From: an uncultured Porphyromonas sp.
Lineage (GTDB): Bacteria > Bacteroidota > Bacteroidia > Bacteroidales > Porphyromonadaceae
Assembly: GCF_905372525.1 (NCBI RefSeq)
Contig: NZ_CAJPPN010000004.1
Span: 1-64,000, forward strand
Length of the DNA: 64,000 nt
Reading direction: 5' to 3'
Part shown: in pieces, positions 1-9,293 of the stretch
Numbering within the stretch: position 1 is the first letter of the stretch
Layout: the number at the start of each line of letters is the position of its first letter
The notes under the pieces: model-generated
Database searches by the model: none
The model's input: the letters and a program-made list of their open reading frames with translations, nothing else
Told to the model about the DNA's origin: nothing
Made by a program: the position numbers and the translations under genes

Positions 1-51
1 AGCAAAGGACTGAAAATCCTTGTGTCCCCGGTTCGATTCCTGGTGGCACCA
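1..51 (+). tRNA. tRNA-Phe (GAA), 3' part
   Basis: This is the 3' half of a tRNA cut by the window edge. The anticodon stem AAGGA/TCCTT encloses the loop CTGAAAA, so the anticodon is GAA (phenylalanine). The T-arm has the TTCGATT loop, and the 3' acceptor strand TGGCACC is followed by discriminator A at 51. The complete CCA is not encoded. The T-stem (27-31 with 39-43) carries one C-T mismatch (29/41). The D-arm and 5' acceptor strand lie outside the window. Confidence 0.93.
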
Positions 52-63
52 CAGAATGAAAGA

Positions 64-118
64 AGAGAGATAGCAGTATGGGGCTTCACCCACCTGCTGT
101 CTCTCTCTTCCTTTTATC
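64..118 (+). terminator. terminator after tRNA-Phe
   Basis: A 12-bp stem (65-76 with 94-105, one G-T wobble) has a 17-nt loop and is followed by a pyrimidine/T-rich tail. It starts 13 bases after the tRNA end, where a tRNA terminator is expected. Confidence 0.8.
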
Positions 119-748
119 CTTTATCACACCCTCTCGCACCCATTTATCCCCCTTAGCCCGACCGCAAGACGCATCCCTACGGCGATTAGGGTGCCCCCCT
201 AGGCTCTAAGCGCGGAGGCGCCCCCACCACCTAGCACACCCTCAGCGGGCTCAGCGCACCTATCCCCCGATACATGGGCGGGTGCGTCCAGCCCGTAGCG
301 AAGCATAGGGCGTCGGGGGAGAAGGGGGAGGAGAAGCACCGAGGAAGGCGGGCAGATCATGGAGCTAAGGAGTCTGAGTATCAGAGAGAAAAAGGAAGGA
401 GGCCGCACCACTGGACGGATCCAGCTGTACAGCCTCCCATATGGCCTGCGGAAGTAACACCTTACCACACTACGAACACCAAACGCAATCTTCCCCGTAA
501 CCTAGAAGGTGCCCCCCTCGCCAGACCAAGTCAATATATTTACTCTAGGACACACGTCCCACATATAGGAAACGCTACACACCCAGATGCAGTACAAAAT
601 TAAATAAATTTATTTAAACAACACCTCCTATCTTAACGTAAAACGAGAAAAGAGAAGGAAGCCCCCTCCACAGCACCCCCCTTATTAAACATCTCCCCCG
701 CAAGCACCTCTAACCAACAAAAAGAGTATAGAAAAAGGAAGCTCACTT
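119..748. other. non-coding interval upstream of the receptor gene
   Basis: No convincing gene is visible. Open frames at 199-468 (minus) and 274-603 (plus) overlap each other, have arginine/proline-rich compositions typical of chance frames in GC-rich DNA, and match no family I know. An AT-rich patch at about 598-640 could hold the promoter of the gene at 749, but I cannot place a clear TAnnTTTG box. Confidence 0.5.
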
Positions 749-3559
749 ATGTATTATCCACTCCGAGCCCTACGCCGGCTCCTCCTACTGCTACTCCTGC
801 TCGCCCCGCCGAGCCTCGGCCTACGAGCCCAGCAGACGACACACAGTATATCAGGGACGATCCTCGATGAGGCGGGCGAAGCCCTCCCCTCGGCCACGAT
901 TAGCCTCCTGCTACCAGACGGCAAGCTCAAGGGTGGGATCACCAGCAGCAAGGACGGCTCGTTCGTCCTGCGCAACGTCGCTCAGGGCTCCTACACCCTA
1001 CGCATCACCTTCGTCGGCTACAAGGCGCAGACACGCCCGATCAAGATCACCAACAAGAACCTCCAGCTGGGCAAGATCACGCTCGAGGAGGATGGACACG
1101 TCCTCAGCGACGTCCAGGTCGTAGCCAAGGCCAACGAAGTGGTCGTCAAGGGCGACACCCTCGAGTACAACGCCACCAGCTACACGACACAGCAGGGGGC
1201 AGCGATCATAGAGCTCCTGAAGAAGCTCCCCGGGGCAAGCGTCGATGAGAAAGGACAAGTCACCGTCAATGGCAAGACCGTCTCGCAGATCATGGTAGAC
1301 GGCAAACGCTTCTTCGAGGGCGACCCTAAGGTAGCCCTTAACAACCTACCCGCCGAGCTCGTCGATAAAGTGCAAGTCCTAGACCGGGAGAGCGAAGCCT
1401 CCCGCATGTCGGGCTTCTCGGACGGCAACGAGGAGACGATCATCAACCTGACCATCAAGGCGGGTAAGAAGCGTGGACTCTTCGGCACGGCCTTCGTCGG
1501 GGGTGGCACGGACAAGCGTTATGAGGCCAGTGCTATGCTCAACCGCTTCACCGGCGACAACCAGCTCACCGTGCTGGGGAGCATGAACAACACGAACAAC
1601 GCTGGCTTCAGCGACATAGCGCAGGATCTCAGTCAAGCGAGCTTCATGTACAGCCTCTCGGGAGGACGTCGTGGCCCAGGCGGAGGAGGCGGGCGCATGC
1701 CGGGACAGATCGACGGGATACAGACCTCGAAGGTCCTCGGGGGCAACCTCAGCCACACCTTCACGCCCTCCCTCATCCTCGGCGGTAACCTCTTAGCAGG
1801 GAACACCACCAAGGACAAGACGACCTCCTCCACGATCCAAAACATCCTCTCCTCGTCCTCCACTACACAGACGGGCAAGACCACGGAGTACAACGACAAG
1901 GACACCTACGCAGGCAACTTCCGCTTCCAGTGGAAGATCGACTCGCTGACCGAGCTCATCATCTCGCCTCAGCTCCACTATGGCAAGGGGCTAGGCACCT
2001 ACACCTCTGACGAGCAGATGCTCAACGATGCCACCAATGCCCTCATCAGCTCCTCCTCGCTACGTCAGCGCACCTCTCAGTCACAGACCGACGGGGACCT
2101 AAGGCTGGATGCGAGCCGCCGTCTCTCTGATCGTGGCCGTACCCTCACGCTATCCGCCTCGGGGACGCTCTCGAATGAGCTAGGCTCGGGGACATACCTC
2201 TCCGACATCGTCAGTGCCGCTACGGGTACAGAGCATGTGGACCAACGTATCGAGAGCACCAAGCGTAGCGGGGAGTACCGCATCCGTCTAGGGTGGGTCG
2301 AGCCACTTGGCAGGGGCTTCTTCGGTCAAGCTACCTATCAGATCAAGGGGGTCAATAGCTTCAGCGAACGAAAGGCCTTCGACGCAGACCTCTCGGGGAA
2401 GTACACGGTAGAGAATGCACGATACAGCAACGAGTTTCACTCCGACTTCCTCACCCATCAGGTGGGGCTTGCCCTCAAGAAGAAGGGAGCGACCTACGAC
2501 CTGACGGCTGGAGTGAACCTCGAGCGCTCCAACCTCAGTAGCTACACCGTAGTGGCTGGCGCGAATGCTCGTAGCATCCGCCGCTCTACGACCAACTACT
2601 CCCCGACGCTACGCTTCTCCTACAAGCCCAAGCGCACGACAGAGCTGCGCATCGACTACTTTGGCCGTAGCTTCCAGCCCACCACTGACCAGCTGGCTCC
2701 CGTGCAGGACGTGACTAATCCCCTCGTCGTCTATGAGGGGAACCAGAGCCTACTCCCGGGCTTCCAGCACAACCTCTTCGGGCGGTACAACAACTTCTGG
2801 ACAGCGACACAGACCTCACTTGCCCTCTTCGGACACGCCCGCTATGTGCAGAATGACATCGTCTCCCGCACGACCTATGACCTCACGACGGGGGTGAGGA
2901 AGATCGGCTACACCAACGTCAGTGGTAACGCTATGGCTGGCCTCGGGGGCTTCTTCACGCAGGTACTGCCCGGCAAGAAGTTCTCCATACGTCTCGGCTC
3001 TCGCAACGAGCTCATCCGTCAGATCGCCTTCATCAATGGGGATGAGAACCGCTCCCTCTCCCTCAGGCTCAACGAAGACCTGACGCTGAACTACCGCAAC
3101 TCCTTCCTCGACATCAACCTCCGTGGGGGGCTCGGCTACTACAATGCCACCAACAGCCTTACCTCGGTGAACACCACAGCTACCAAGGACTACTCCATCG
3201 GCTCAAACATGAACCTCACCCTTCCCCTAGGCTTTGCCATCGAGGCCGATGGTACCTACACCACGACACAGGGCTATGCGGCGGGCTTCGAGAATGACCA
3301 GTGGCTCCTGAATGCAGGTATCTCCTTTAGCTTCCTCAAGGGCAAGCGGGCTACGCTCCGCCTCAAGGGCTATGACCTCCTAGACTCTCGCCGTAGCATC
3401 TACCGCAACATCTCCGCCACGAGCATCACCACCGAAGAGTCGAATACGCTCGGGCGATATGCTATGCTGCACTTCATCTACCGCTTCGACAGCTTCGGCG
3501 GGGGTGGCTCTAGGAGCGACATGAAGCGACAGGGTCCTCCAGGACCTCCTCCCATGTAG
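749..3559 (+). CDS. outer-membrane beta-barrel receptor, TonB-plug/CarboxypepD_reg type
   Basis: A 936-residue outer-membrane protein. A poly-Leu signal peptide ends near AQQ at residues 27-29. A carboxypeptidase-regulatory-like beta-sandwich (about 32-115) follows, with the typical GTILDEAGEALPSATI start and GYKAQTRPI end. A short plug-like region (about 120-220) and a long beta-barrel make up the rest. The tail is Gly/Pro-rich (GPPGPPPM) and does not end in the aromatic residue usual for TonB-dependent barrels. This fits the Bacteroidetes 'outer membrane beta-barrel family' (PF14905-like) rather than SusC, and no SusD gene follows. The substrate cannot be told. A Gly-rich loop (GGRRGPGGGGGRMPG) lies near residues 305-320. 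Transcription ends at the hairpin at 3583. Confidence 0.85.
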   Translation: MYYPLRALRRLLLLLLLLAPPSLGLRAQQTTHSISGTILDEAGEALPSATISLLLPDGKLKGGITSSKDGSFVLRNVAQGSYTLRITFVGYKAQTRPIKITNKNLQLGKITLEEDGHVLSDVQVVAKANEVVVKGDTLEYNATSYTTQQGAAIIELLKKLPGASVDEKGQVTVNGKTVSQIMVDGKRFFEGDPKVALNNLPAELVDKVQVLDRESEASRMSGFSDGNEETIINLTIKAGKKRGLFGTAFVGGGTDKRYEASAMLNRFTGDNQLTVLGSMNNTNNAGFSDIAQDLSQASFMYSLSGGRRGPGGGGGRMPGQIDGIQTSKVLGGNLSHTFTPSLILGGNLLAGNTTKDKTTSSTIQNILSSSSTTQTGKTTEYNDKDTYAGNFRFQWKIDSLTELIISPQLHYGKGLGTYTSDEQMLNDATNALISSSSLRQRTSQSQTDGDLRLDASRRLSDRGRTLTLSASGTLSNELGSGTYLSDIVSAATGTEHVDQRIESTKRSGEYRIRLGWVEPLGRGFFGQATYQIKGVNSFSERKAFDADLSGKYTVENARYSNEFHSDFLTHQVGLALKKKGATYDLTAGVNLERSNLSSYTVVAGANARSIRRSTTNYSPTLRFSYKPKRTTELRIDYFGRSFQPTTDQLAPVQDVTNPLVVYEGNQSLLPGFQHNLFGRYNNFWTATQTSLALFGHARYVQNDIVSRTTYDLTTGVRKIGYTNVSGNAMAGLGGFFTQVLPGKKFSIRLGSRNELIRQIAFINGDENRSLSLRLNEDLTLNYRNSFLDINLRGGLGYYNATNSLTSVNTTATKDYSIGSNMNLTLPLGFAIEADGTYTTTQGYAAGFENDQWLLNAGISFSFLKGKRATLRLKGYDLLDSRRSIYRNISATSITTEESNTLGRYAMLHFIYRFDSFGGGGSRSDMKRQGPPGPPPM

Positions 3560-3582
3560 GGCTAGCACCATCGCCTACTTAT

Positions 3583-3629
3583 AAAAAGGTACTGCACCGC
3601 CGAGCATTCGGCGGTGCAGTACCTTTTTT
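3583..3629. terminator. bidirectional terminator
   Basis: A near-perfect stem of about 21 bp (3583-3603 with 3608-3629), with loop GCAT, is flanked by an A-run on the left and a T-run on the right. It lies between two converging genes and can serve both. Confidence 0.92.
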
Positions 3630-3672
3630 ATATTCCCCACCAGGAGAAGGCTATGGACTTCCTCCCTAAGCC

Positions 3673-4902
3673 CTAGCGGTAGATCAGCTGATGGAAGGCC
3701 TCGGGGCAGAACATCTCCGCTGCGATCGCATGCAAGCCCTCGGGGGTAAAACGCTCCAGACGACGCTCCAGCTCCTGCTGGCTCTCGTAGTAGCCATGAT
3801 GCAGGAAGGCCTTGCCCATGGATAGGAAGGCTTGCTCGCGGTTGTCCGAGGCGATCGTCAGTTGGCCTCTTAGCTGAAGGAGGGCAGCCTGGAGCTCAGT
3901 CGTGGAGAGGGGCTCTCGCCTCATCCGCTCCAGCTCCTGCAGGACGAGCCCGAGAGCCTCTGCCTCTGCCTCGGGCGAAGAGCCGAAGTAGACCGAAAAG
4001 AGTCCCGTATCGGAGTAGGGGGTATAGCTTGCCTCGACATTGTAGACCAAGCCCCGACGCTCACGTAGCTCCATATTCAGTCGTGCATTCATCCCCGTCC
4101 CCCCGAGGATATTCGTCAGCAGGCTTAGCCCCAGCCGACGAGGATCAAAGGCCGAGTAGGCCGCACGCCCCACGAGGACATGGCTCTGCGAAGTATCCCT
4201 TCGTCTGACCCGCCTAAGGGGAGGCGCAGGGAGCGTTAGCCCCCCAGCCTGCCCAGAGGGGGTGGGGAGGGGTGTCGCCACCTGTGGGAAGTAATGTGAG
4301 CAGAGTGCCGTGAGCTCCTCCATCGAGAGGTCTCCCTGAGCGAAGAGCACCATCCCCTCTGGGCGGTAATGCTCCCTGAAGAACCGCCTCTGCACCTCCA
4401 CCCCGATACGTCCGACCGACCCCTCCGTACCCAGTATAGCATGCCCTAGGGGGTGCCCACGGAAGACTTGATCCTCGAACTCATCGAAAATCAGCTCCGA
4501 GGGGCTATCCTCATACGAACGGATCTCGTCGAGGATCACCTCCTGCTCCTTCGCCCACTCCTCCTCGGGGAAGGTGCTCCCACGTACGATATCGAAGAGG
4601 CTCTGCAGAGCCCGATGAGCGAAGCGACGAGGCAGAGCGACGTAGAGGATCGTCTCCTCCTTGGTCGTATAGGCATTCATCTCTGCGCCCACGGCCTCTA
4701 GTCGGTGGATGATCTGGGGAGCGGTGCGTAAGCGTGTCCCCTTGAAGAGCATGTGCTCTATGCTATGGGCTAGCCCATAGTATCGCCTTGGCTCGCTACG
4801 TGTCCCCACTCGGATGGCAAAGCCCAGGTAGGTCACGGCAGAGGGTTCATGGCAGAGGATGATACGAAGTCCCGAGGGATGGGTCTCAGTCTGATACTGC
4901 AT
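3673..4902 (-). CDS. M16 family zinc peptidase
   Basis: A 409-residue protein of the M16 (pitrilysin/processing peptidase) family. The inverted zinc motif HSIEH is at residues 46-50, within AHSIEHMLFKGT. The downstream acidic zinc-ligand region EEWAKEQEVILDEI is also present. The M16 middle segment (RRFFREHYRPEGMVLFAQG) and the C-terminal half domain are complete. The length equals one M16 half-unit, as in the about 45-kDa bacterial enzymes that work as dimers. The frame stays open to 5004, but the extra 34 residues look untranslated, and family members start at the equivalent of MQYQTETHPSGLRI, so I place the start at 4902. No signal peptide is seen, so it is probably cytoplasmic. Confidence 0.9.
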   Translation of the reverse strand: MQYQTETHPSGLRIILCHEPSAVTYLGFAIRVGTRSEPRRYYGLAHSIEHMLFKGTRLRTAPQIIHRLEAVGAEMNAYTTKEETILYVALPRRFAHRALQSLFDIVRGSTFPEEEWAKEQEVILDEIRSYEDSPSELIFDEFEDQVFRGHPLGHAILGTEGSVGRIGVEVQRRFFREHYRPEGMVLFAQGDLSMEELTALCSHYFPQVATPLPTPSGQAGGLTLPAPPLRRVRRRDTSQSHVLVGRAAYSAFDPRRLGLSLLTNILGGTGMNARLNMELRERRGLVYNVEASYTPYSDTGLFSVYFGSSPEAEAEALGLVLQELERMRREPLSTTELQAALLQLRGQLTIASDNREQAFLSMGKAFLHHGYYESQQELERRLERFTPEGLHAIAAEMFCPEAFHQLIYR

Positions 4903-5070
4903 GGAGTGGTGGGGTAAGAGGCGAGGAAGATAACAAGGAGGATGAGTGGGAGACAGAGGAGAGCAAGAGCCCCCATAGGTAATCGGACAAGAGCCACGGG
5001 ACAAGAGATGGGAAGAGGGAGCTCATAGGCTACACGGATGGGACGGGCGGGGAAGTCCAAGGGAAAGGTG

Positions 5071-5111
5071 AGCCCCTACCCCCGAGCCTCTTTGGCTCAA
5101 GGGCAGGGGCT
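5071..5111 (-). terminator. hairpin downstream of the C69 dipeptidase
   Basis: An outer stem AGCCCCT/AGGGGCT (5071-5077 with 5105-5111) encloses an inner stem GAGCC/GGCTC. It sits 41 bp beyond the dipeptidase stop. No clear T-run follows on the minus strand, so termination is inferred from position. Confidence 0.45.
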
Positions 5112-5151
5112 GGTAGGTGGGCTCCCCGTAGGGAAGCTTTAGGGGCGGGGG

Positions 5152-6819
5152 CTATTCAGCGTTCTTCTTTGGAACCACAAGGTGCTCAGCCTCGCCACTG
5201 CGTGCGATGCTCTCATAGTACTCCTTGCTGTAGCCGGGGAAGTTAGGCATGACGATCTGGCCATAGCCATTCTCTTCGAACTTCCCGTCCTTCTCCTTCT
5301 TCACGTTCCCGTCCATGTACTTCACTAGGAGGTATTCACCTAGCTGCTTCCAGCGGGCTGTGGTCTCGTTAGCCACCTTGTCGCAGACACGGGTGAGGTA
5401 GTCGGAGACACGGGAGGGCTCGGTCTTCATCAGGGCGAGGGCATACTCGTCGGTGGTCTTCACCAGATCATTGAAGCTCGACTCCAGTGCTGTCTGTACG
5501 GGGCGGATATCCTGGATCATGGGCTCATAGCGGTGATAGGCCATATTGGCTACCCAGTTATGGATCCAGAAGGCTGAGGTCCAGCTCATCTGCGTCATGC
5601 TCCCATTACCACGGCGGTAGCACTCGGGGACAGAGGTGATAGAGGCATACATGGGGGTAAGGACGGCGGTATTGGCATCGTCCACGCCGAACCATAGGAT
5701 CCCCCCGATCACATCGGGTAGCCAGCTACGGAGCTGAGCGATGAGGACGAAGCCCGTCTGCTGTGTGGCGATAGCACGCTCATTGACGTACTCCTTGCCA
5801 TCGACCTTGAAGGTCATAGGACGCCAGCGGTAGGGGACCTTGTAGGCACCTGCCCCGGGGTCGTTGGTCATGGATAGGGGGGTGTCCTCATAGTGGTTGC
5901 GCATACCACGGCGGACATCATCGAGCGTCACCTTGCGATCGGGGACGATATAGAGGGGCATGGGCTCCTCGTTCACGTCACCTTGTACGAGCTTGGTGTA
6001 CTTATCCATCCCCTTGTCGAAGGAGCGGAAGAAGCTCCACACACGAGCTTCGCAGGCTCTGAGGCCACTGAAGTCGTAGGGGTTATAAGCCTTCTGGAAG
6101 TCGAAGTCCTTGTCGCTCTTGCCCGTATACCAGCCGTTCTCACGAGCAAGCTTGACGACATCCTTCTCATACATACAGTTCTCCTTGTCGCCGAAGGGGA
6201 TCTTGTGGATACGAGCCTGATTGGCGTGTGCGCTGATCGCGTTGTCGGGGATGCGGATAGCTACCCATACGGCACCCTTCTTGTTGGGACCCTTGCCGAT
6301 CATCTCTAGGATCCACACCTCGTTCTTGTCGGCTACGGTGAAGGACTCGCCCGAGCTATAGTATCCATAGTCACGTACGAGGTCGGTCATCACACGGATG
6401 GCCTCGCGAGCGGACTGCGAGCGCTGGAGAGCAATATAGATGAGGCTCCCGTAGTCCATGATCCCCTTGGGGTCAGAGAGCTCCTTGCGTCCCCCCCAGG
6501 TACTCTCGGTGATGGCCACCTGGTGCTCGTTCATGTTCCCGATGACGTTGTAGGTGACGGCAGCCTGAGGGATGAAGCCGAGAGGCTTGCCCGTGTCCCA
6601 CTCGTGTACCTCCAGCATGAGACCCTTGCCCCAGGCCTTGGAGGGGTAGTGGACGAGGTCGCCATAGAGGGTGTGTGAGTCAGCCGAATAGCTTACCATG
6701 ACGGAGCCGTCAGCCGAAGCCTTCTTCCCGACGATGAGGTCAGAGCAGGCAGAGGAGGGCTGTGGCAGGAGCAGGGCTGTAGCCAGAGCGCAGGCTCCGA
6801 GGAGAGCGAATTGTTTCAT
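5152..6819 (-). CDS. C69 family dipeptidase, exported
   Basis: A 555-residue Ntn-hydrolase of the C69 (PepD-like) family, which cleaves dipeptides. The signal-like N-terminus runs to about residue 24 and leaves Cys25 first (ACSDLIVGKKAS), matching the family's N-terminal nucleophile. The DGSVM segment after it is also typical. The rest aligns in type with periplasmic dipeptidases of Bacteroidales (for example VTYNVIGNMNEHQVAITEST). The length is normal for the family. It probably works outside the cytoplasm in peptide breakdown, which fits an amino-acid-fermenting lifestyle. It is monocistronic, bounded by hairpins on both sides. Confidence 0.9.
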   Translation of the reverse strand: MKQFALLGACALATALLLPQPSSACSDLIVGKKASADGSVMVSYSADSHTLYGDLVHYPSKAWGKGLMLEVHEWDTGKPLGFIPQAAVTYNVIGNMNEHQVAITESTWGGRKELSDPKGIMDYGSLIYIALQRSQSAREAIRVMTDLVRDYGYYSSGESFTVADKNEVWILEMIGKGPNKKGAVWVAIRIPDNAISAHANQARIHKIPFGDKENCMYEKDVVKLARENGWYTGKSDKDFDFQKAYNPYDFSGLRACEARVWSFFRSFDKGMDKYTKLVQGDVNEEPMPLYIVPDRKVTLDDVRRGMRNHYEDTPLSMTNDPGAGAYKVPYRWRPMTFKVDGKEYVNERAIATQQTGFVLIAQLRSWLPDVIGGILWFGVDDANTAVLTPMYASITSVPECYRRGNGSMTQMSWTSAFWIHNWVANMAYHRYEPMIQDIRPVQTALESSFNDLVKTTDEYALALMKTEPSRVSDYLTRVCDKVANETTARWKQLGEYLLVKYMDGNVKKEKDGKFEENGYGQIVMPNFPGYSKEYYESIARSGEAEHLVVPKKNAE

Positions 6820-6880
6820 AGGTCGATGTATTTGTTGTGTTACAGAGTAAACTACTTAACCACCATAAAGATATAAAAAA

Positions 6881-6918
6881 TACCCCTCACACCAGACGAT
6901 ACGTCGGTGTGAGGGGTA
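6881..6918 (-). terminator. terminator of the flavodoxin gene
   Basis: A 13-bp perfect stem (6881-6893 with 6906-6918) is followed on the minus strand by a T-run (6875-6880). It lies between the flavodoxin stop and the dipeptidase start. Confidence 0.88.
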
Positions 6919-6946
6919 CAAAATAAATGGGTCGGGCGAGGGATCG

Positions 6947-7447
6947 TTAGAGCTCGCTCTGCAGGAGCGCTACCCACTTCTCGATGCGCTCGTCGGTCAG
7001 GTCAGACTGATTAGCCTCGTCTAGGCATAGGCCGATGAGCTTGCCATCCTGCTCTGTCTCCGTAGCGTCGTAGCTGTAGCCCTCGGGCTCGTAAGCACCG
7101 ATGAAGGTGCAGCCCGTGCTCTGGAGGCCTTCCTTGAGCTTGGCAAGAGCTTCGCAGAAGCTGTCAGGGTAGCTGTCCGCATCCCCACAACCGAAGAGGG
7201 CAACCTTCTTACCTGCTAGGTTCTGCTCAGCGAGCTTGGGCAGGAAGTCTTCCCAGTCATCCTGTAGGTCTCCGATACCCCAGGTAGAGGAGCCGAGGAG
7301 GAGGACGTCAAAGCCTGCTACCTCCGAAGCATCTACGCTAGCTACGTCATAGAGGTTAGCTTCTGCACCTAGAGCCTTGCCTAGGCGCTGGGCTACCTCA
7401 GAGGTCGAGCCTGTAGAGGAGCCGTAGAAAATACCGATCTTACTCAT
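6947..7447 (-). CDS. fldA: flavodoxin
   Basis: A 166-residue long-chain flavodoxin, an FMN electron carrier of the cytoplasm. The phosphate-binding P-loop is GSSTGSTSEVA at residues 9-19. The later FMN-contact segments SSTWGIGDLQDDWEDF and FGCGDADSYPDSFCEAL are both present. The acidic composition and length match FldA. The gene stands alone, with its own promoter box at 7491-7498 and a strong terminator at 6881-6918. Confidence 0.95.
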   Translation of the reverse strand: MSKIGIFYGSSTGSTSEVAQRLGKALGAEANLYDVASVDASEVAGFDVLLLGSSTWGIGDLQDDWEDFLPKLAEQNLAGKKVALFGCGDADSYPDSFCEALAKLKEGLQSTGCTFIGAYEPEGYSYDATETEQDGKLIGLCLDEANQSDLTDERIEKWVALLQSEL

Positions 7448-7490
7448 TACGATATAAGTGTATTAGTGTTAGTGATTAAGTTTTCATTGA

Positions 7491-7498
7491 CAAAGATA
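7491..7498 (-). promoter_or_regulatory. -7 box of fldA (TATCTTTG)
   Basis: On the minus strand this reads TATCTTTG, matching the Bacteroidetes -7 consensus TAnnTTTG. It lies 44 bp upstream of the fldA ATG. The -33 element is not clear. Confidence 0.6.
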
Positions 7499-7567
7499 GC
7501 AAACTATCCCACGTCTACCTCATACCACACCGGATACTACCCTCGCCTAAGCCTAGGGCACTCGGGG

Positions 7568-8938
7568 CTACTGGACCACACGCAGGCGGTCTAGCTCCTG
7601 ACGTAGGTAGCTGAGCGCCTCGGGACTAAAGCCCTGGGGGAGGCGTGCATACTCTAGTGGAGAGCCACTCTGTGTCGGGAGGAAGAGGTGATTGTAGCCA
7701 GGGAAGACCTGCACACGTGCCCGTGGGAGGAGGCGCTGGAGCTCCCGTGCGTTGATCGGCAGGACTTGCTTATCCAGATCCGCATAGATACCGATGACGG
7801 GGACACGAAGGTCTCGCCAGACCGCCGAGACATCCTGACTCAGGAGCTCCCGTAGGTAGGGGGTGAGCTGACCGAGGATAGCCTCGATACTCTGTCCATT
7901 CCCGAGGTACTCCTGATGGGACTCAAGCACCTTGCGAGCCTTGGCCTTCACCTCGTCTAGGGTGAGGTGCTTGTCCTTCATCAGGGCATAGACCTGAGCG
8001 TTCACCCGACCGAGCTTGCGTCGCTGGTCCTCACTCGCTCCAGAGAGCTCGAGCAAGGCATCCATCTGATCCAGCAGGACACGGTCTAGGGCAAAGGTCG
8101 GGCCAGCGAGCGAGATCACCCCCGAGACCAGAGACTCTCGGCGAGCGACTTGGGCTGCGACATAGGCACCCTCGCTGTGCCCGAGTAGGTAGATCTTCGT
8201 CCCCCGAAGGCTCGGCTCTGCGTGTAGCCTGCGGACGACTGCAGTAGCATCCTGCACGAAGTCGGAGAGGTGCGAGTCCATGAAGACCCCAGTACTCTTC
8301 CCCACCCCTCGGTCATCGTAGCAGAAGACTGCATAGCCTGCCGAGAGGAGCGTATCGGCGATGTGGCGGAAGGGCTTGTGCCCCAGTATCGTCTCATCCC
8401 TATCCTGAGGCCCGCTCCCCGTGATTAGGACGACGAGGGCGTGCGGGGGACGCTCTGTAGTGGGTAGGGAGAGGGTACCCGAGAGCGTAACCTTCGTCCC
8501 GGGGATAGGGATCTGAAGCTCCTGCTGGCGGTAGGGGGAGGCGATGGTATCAGCACGAAGGGGCTCTGTGGCCTCCCTCTTGCGTTCGAGAGTGAGGGGT
8601 AGCTCCGCACCTCCCTGGGTCAGTGTCCCGAGGATCTTGCCCGAGGCATCCCTCAGGCCGAGGTAGCGAATCTGGAGCAGATGGCTAGTCAATAGGAGGC
8701 TGTCCCCCTCCACCTGTACCTCATCGACCCGTAGGCCGTAGGCACCTTGGTCGGGGCTATCGAGGGCACCCTGCCACTTGCCCTGCTCGTCTTGGTTGAG
8801 GTGAAGGATGAGGCGTAGAGACCCCATAGGTAAGCGCAGTGTGCCCTGCCAGTCTCCACGGAGGCTGGTCTGCGCCTGTACCATGAGTCCCCCGAGGAGG
8901 AGGACATGGGTAAGGAGGATTGTTTTTCTGTACTTCAT
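7568..8938 (-). CDS. exported alpha/beta hydrolase (serine peptidase S33/S9-like)
   Basis: A 456-residue secreted hydrolase. The signal peptide ends near VQAQ (residues 20-23). An N-terminal beta-rich domain (about 25-140; DWQGTLRLPMGSLRLILHL) resembles the extra domain often fused to such hydrolases in Bacteroidetes. The alpha/beta-hydrolase domain follows. Its nucleophile elbow is GHSEG, in YLLGHSEGAYVA near residue 254. The probable acid is Asp in GIYADLDKQV and the catalytic His is in GYNHLF. The oxyanion region GSGPQDRD fits this group. The substrate is unknown; an aminopeptidase or esterase role is likely. The promoter box is at 9016-9023. Confidence 0.85.
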   Translation of the reverse strand: MKYRKTILLTHVLLLGGLMVQAQTSLRGDWQGTLRLPMGSLRLILHLNQDEQGKWQGALDSPDQGAYGLRVDEVQVEGDSLLLTSHLLQIRYLGLRDASGKILGTLTQGGAELPLTLERKREATEPLRADTIASPYRQQELQIPIPGTKVTLSGTLSLPTTERPPHALVVLITGSGPQDRDETILGHKPFRHIADTLLSAGYAVFCYDDRGVGKSTGVFMDSHLSDFVQDATAVVRRLHAEPSLRGTKIYLLGHSEGAYVAAQVARRESLVSGVISLAGPTFALDRVLLDQMDALLELSGASEDQRRKLGRVNAQVYALMKDKHLTLDEVKAKARKVLESHQEYLGNGQSIEAILGQLTPYLRELLSQDVSAVWRDLRVPVIGIYADLDKQVLPINARELQRLLPRARVQVFPGYNHLFLPTQSGSPLEYARLPQGFSPEALSYLRQELDRLRVVQ

Positions 8939-9015
8939 CGGTCGTATCTATAGATAATGGTTAGACTAGATGTGAGTAACGTAACAAGGTGACCATTAGC
9001 CACCTCGTCCACCCA

Positions 9016-9023
9016 CAAAGTTA
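9016..9023 (-). promoter_or_regulatory. -7 box (TAACTTTG) of the hydrolase gene
   Basis: The minus strand reads TAACTTTG (TAnnTTTG form), 78 bp upstream of the hydrolase start codon. Confidence 0.5.
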
Positions 9024-9293
9024 ACTTTTTCCCACTATCCATAGCATCCGTCCCAGGGTGCTCCCGATAGCACGATGATTGTCCCGCGGCTCACCCCAGC
9101 TAGTCGGCTAGGTGAGACAGGGCTATAGGGGCTGATAGGGCTATAGGGGTATAGGGGCTATAGGGCTATAGGGCTAATAAGTCCAATAGGTCTAATAGGC
9201 TCCGCCGAACATCACCCCCAAAGGGTGAGTGTGAGCCCCCCGTGAGGGTAGACAGCCACTAGAGCCAGCCCCCTACCCTACAGCCCCTACTCA

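Noticed and set aside
199..603. Open frames on both strands (minus 199-468, plus 274-603)
   Set aside because: They overlap each other, have composition typical of chance frames and show no family features.
4903..5004. N-terminal extension of the M16 peptidase frame
   Set aside because: The extra residues are Pro/Cys-rich and unlike M16 proteins; family members begin at the equivalent of residue 35.
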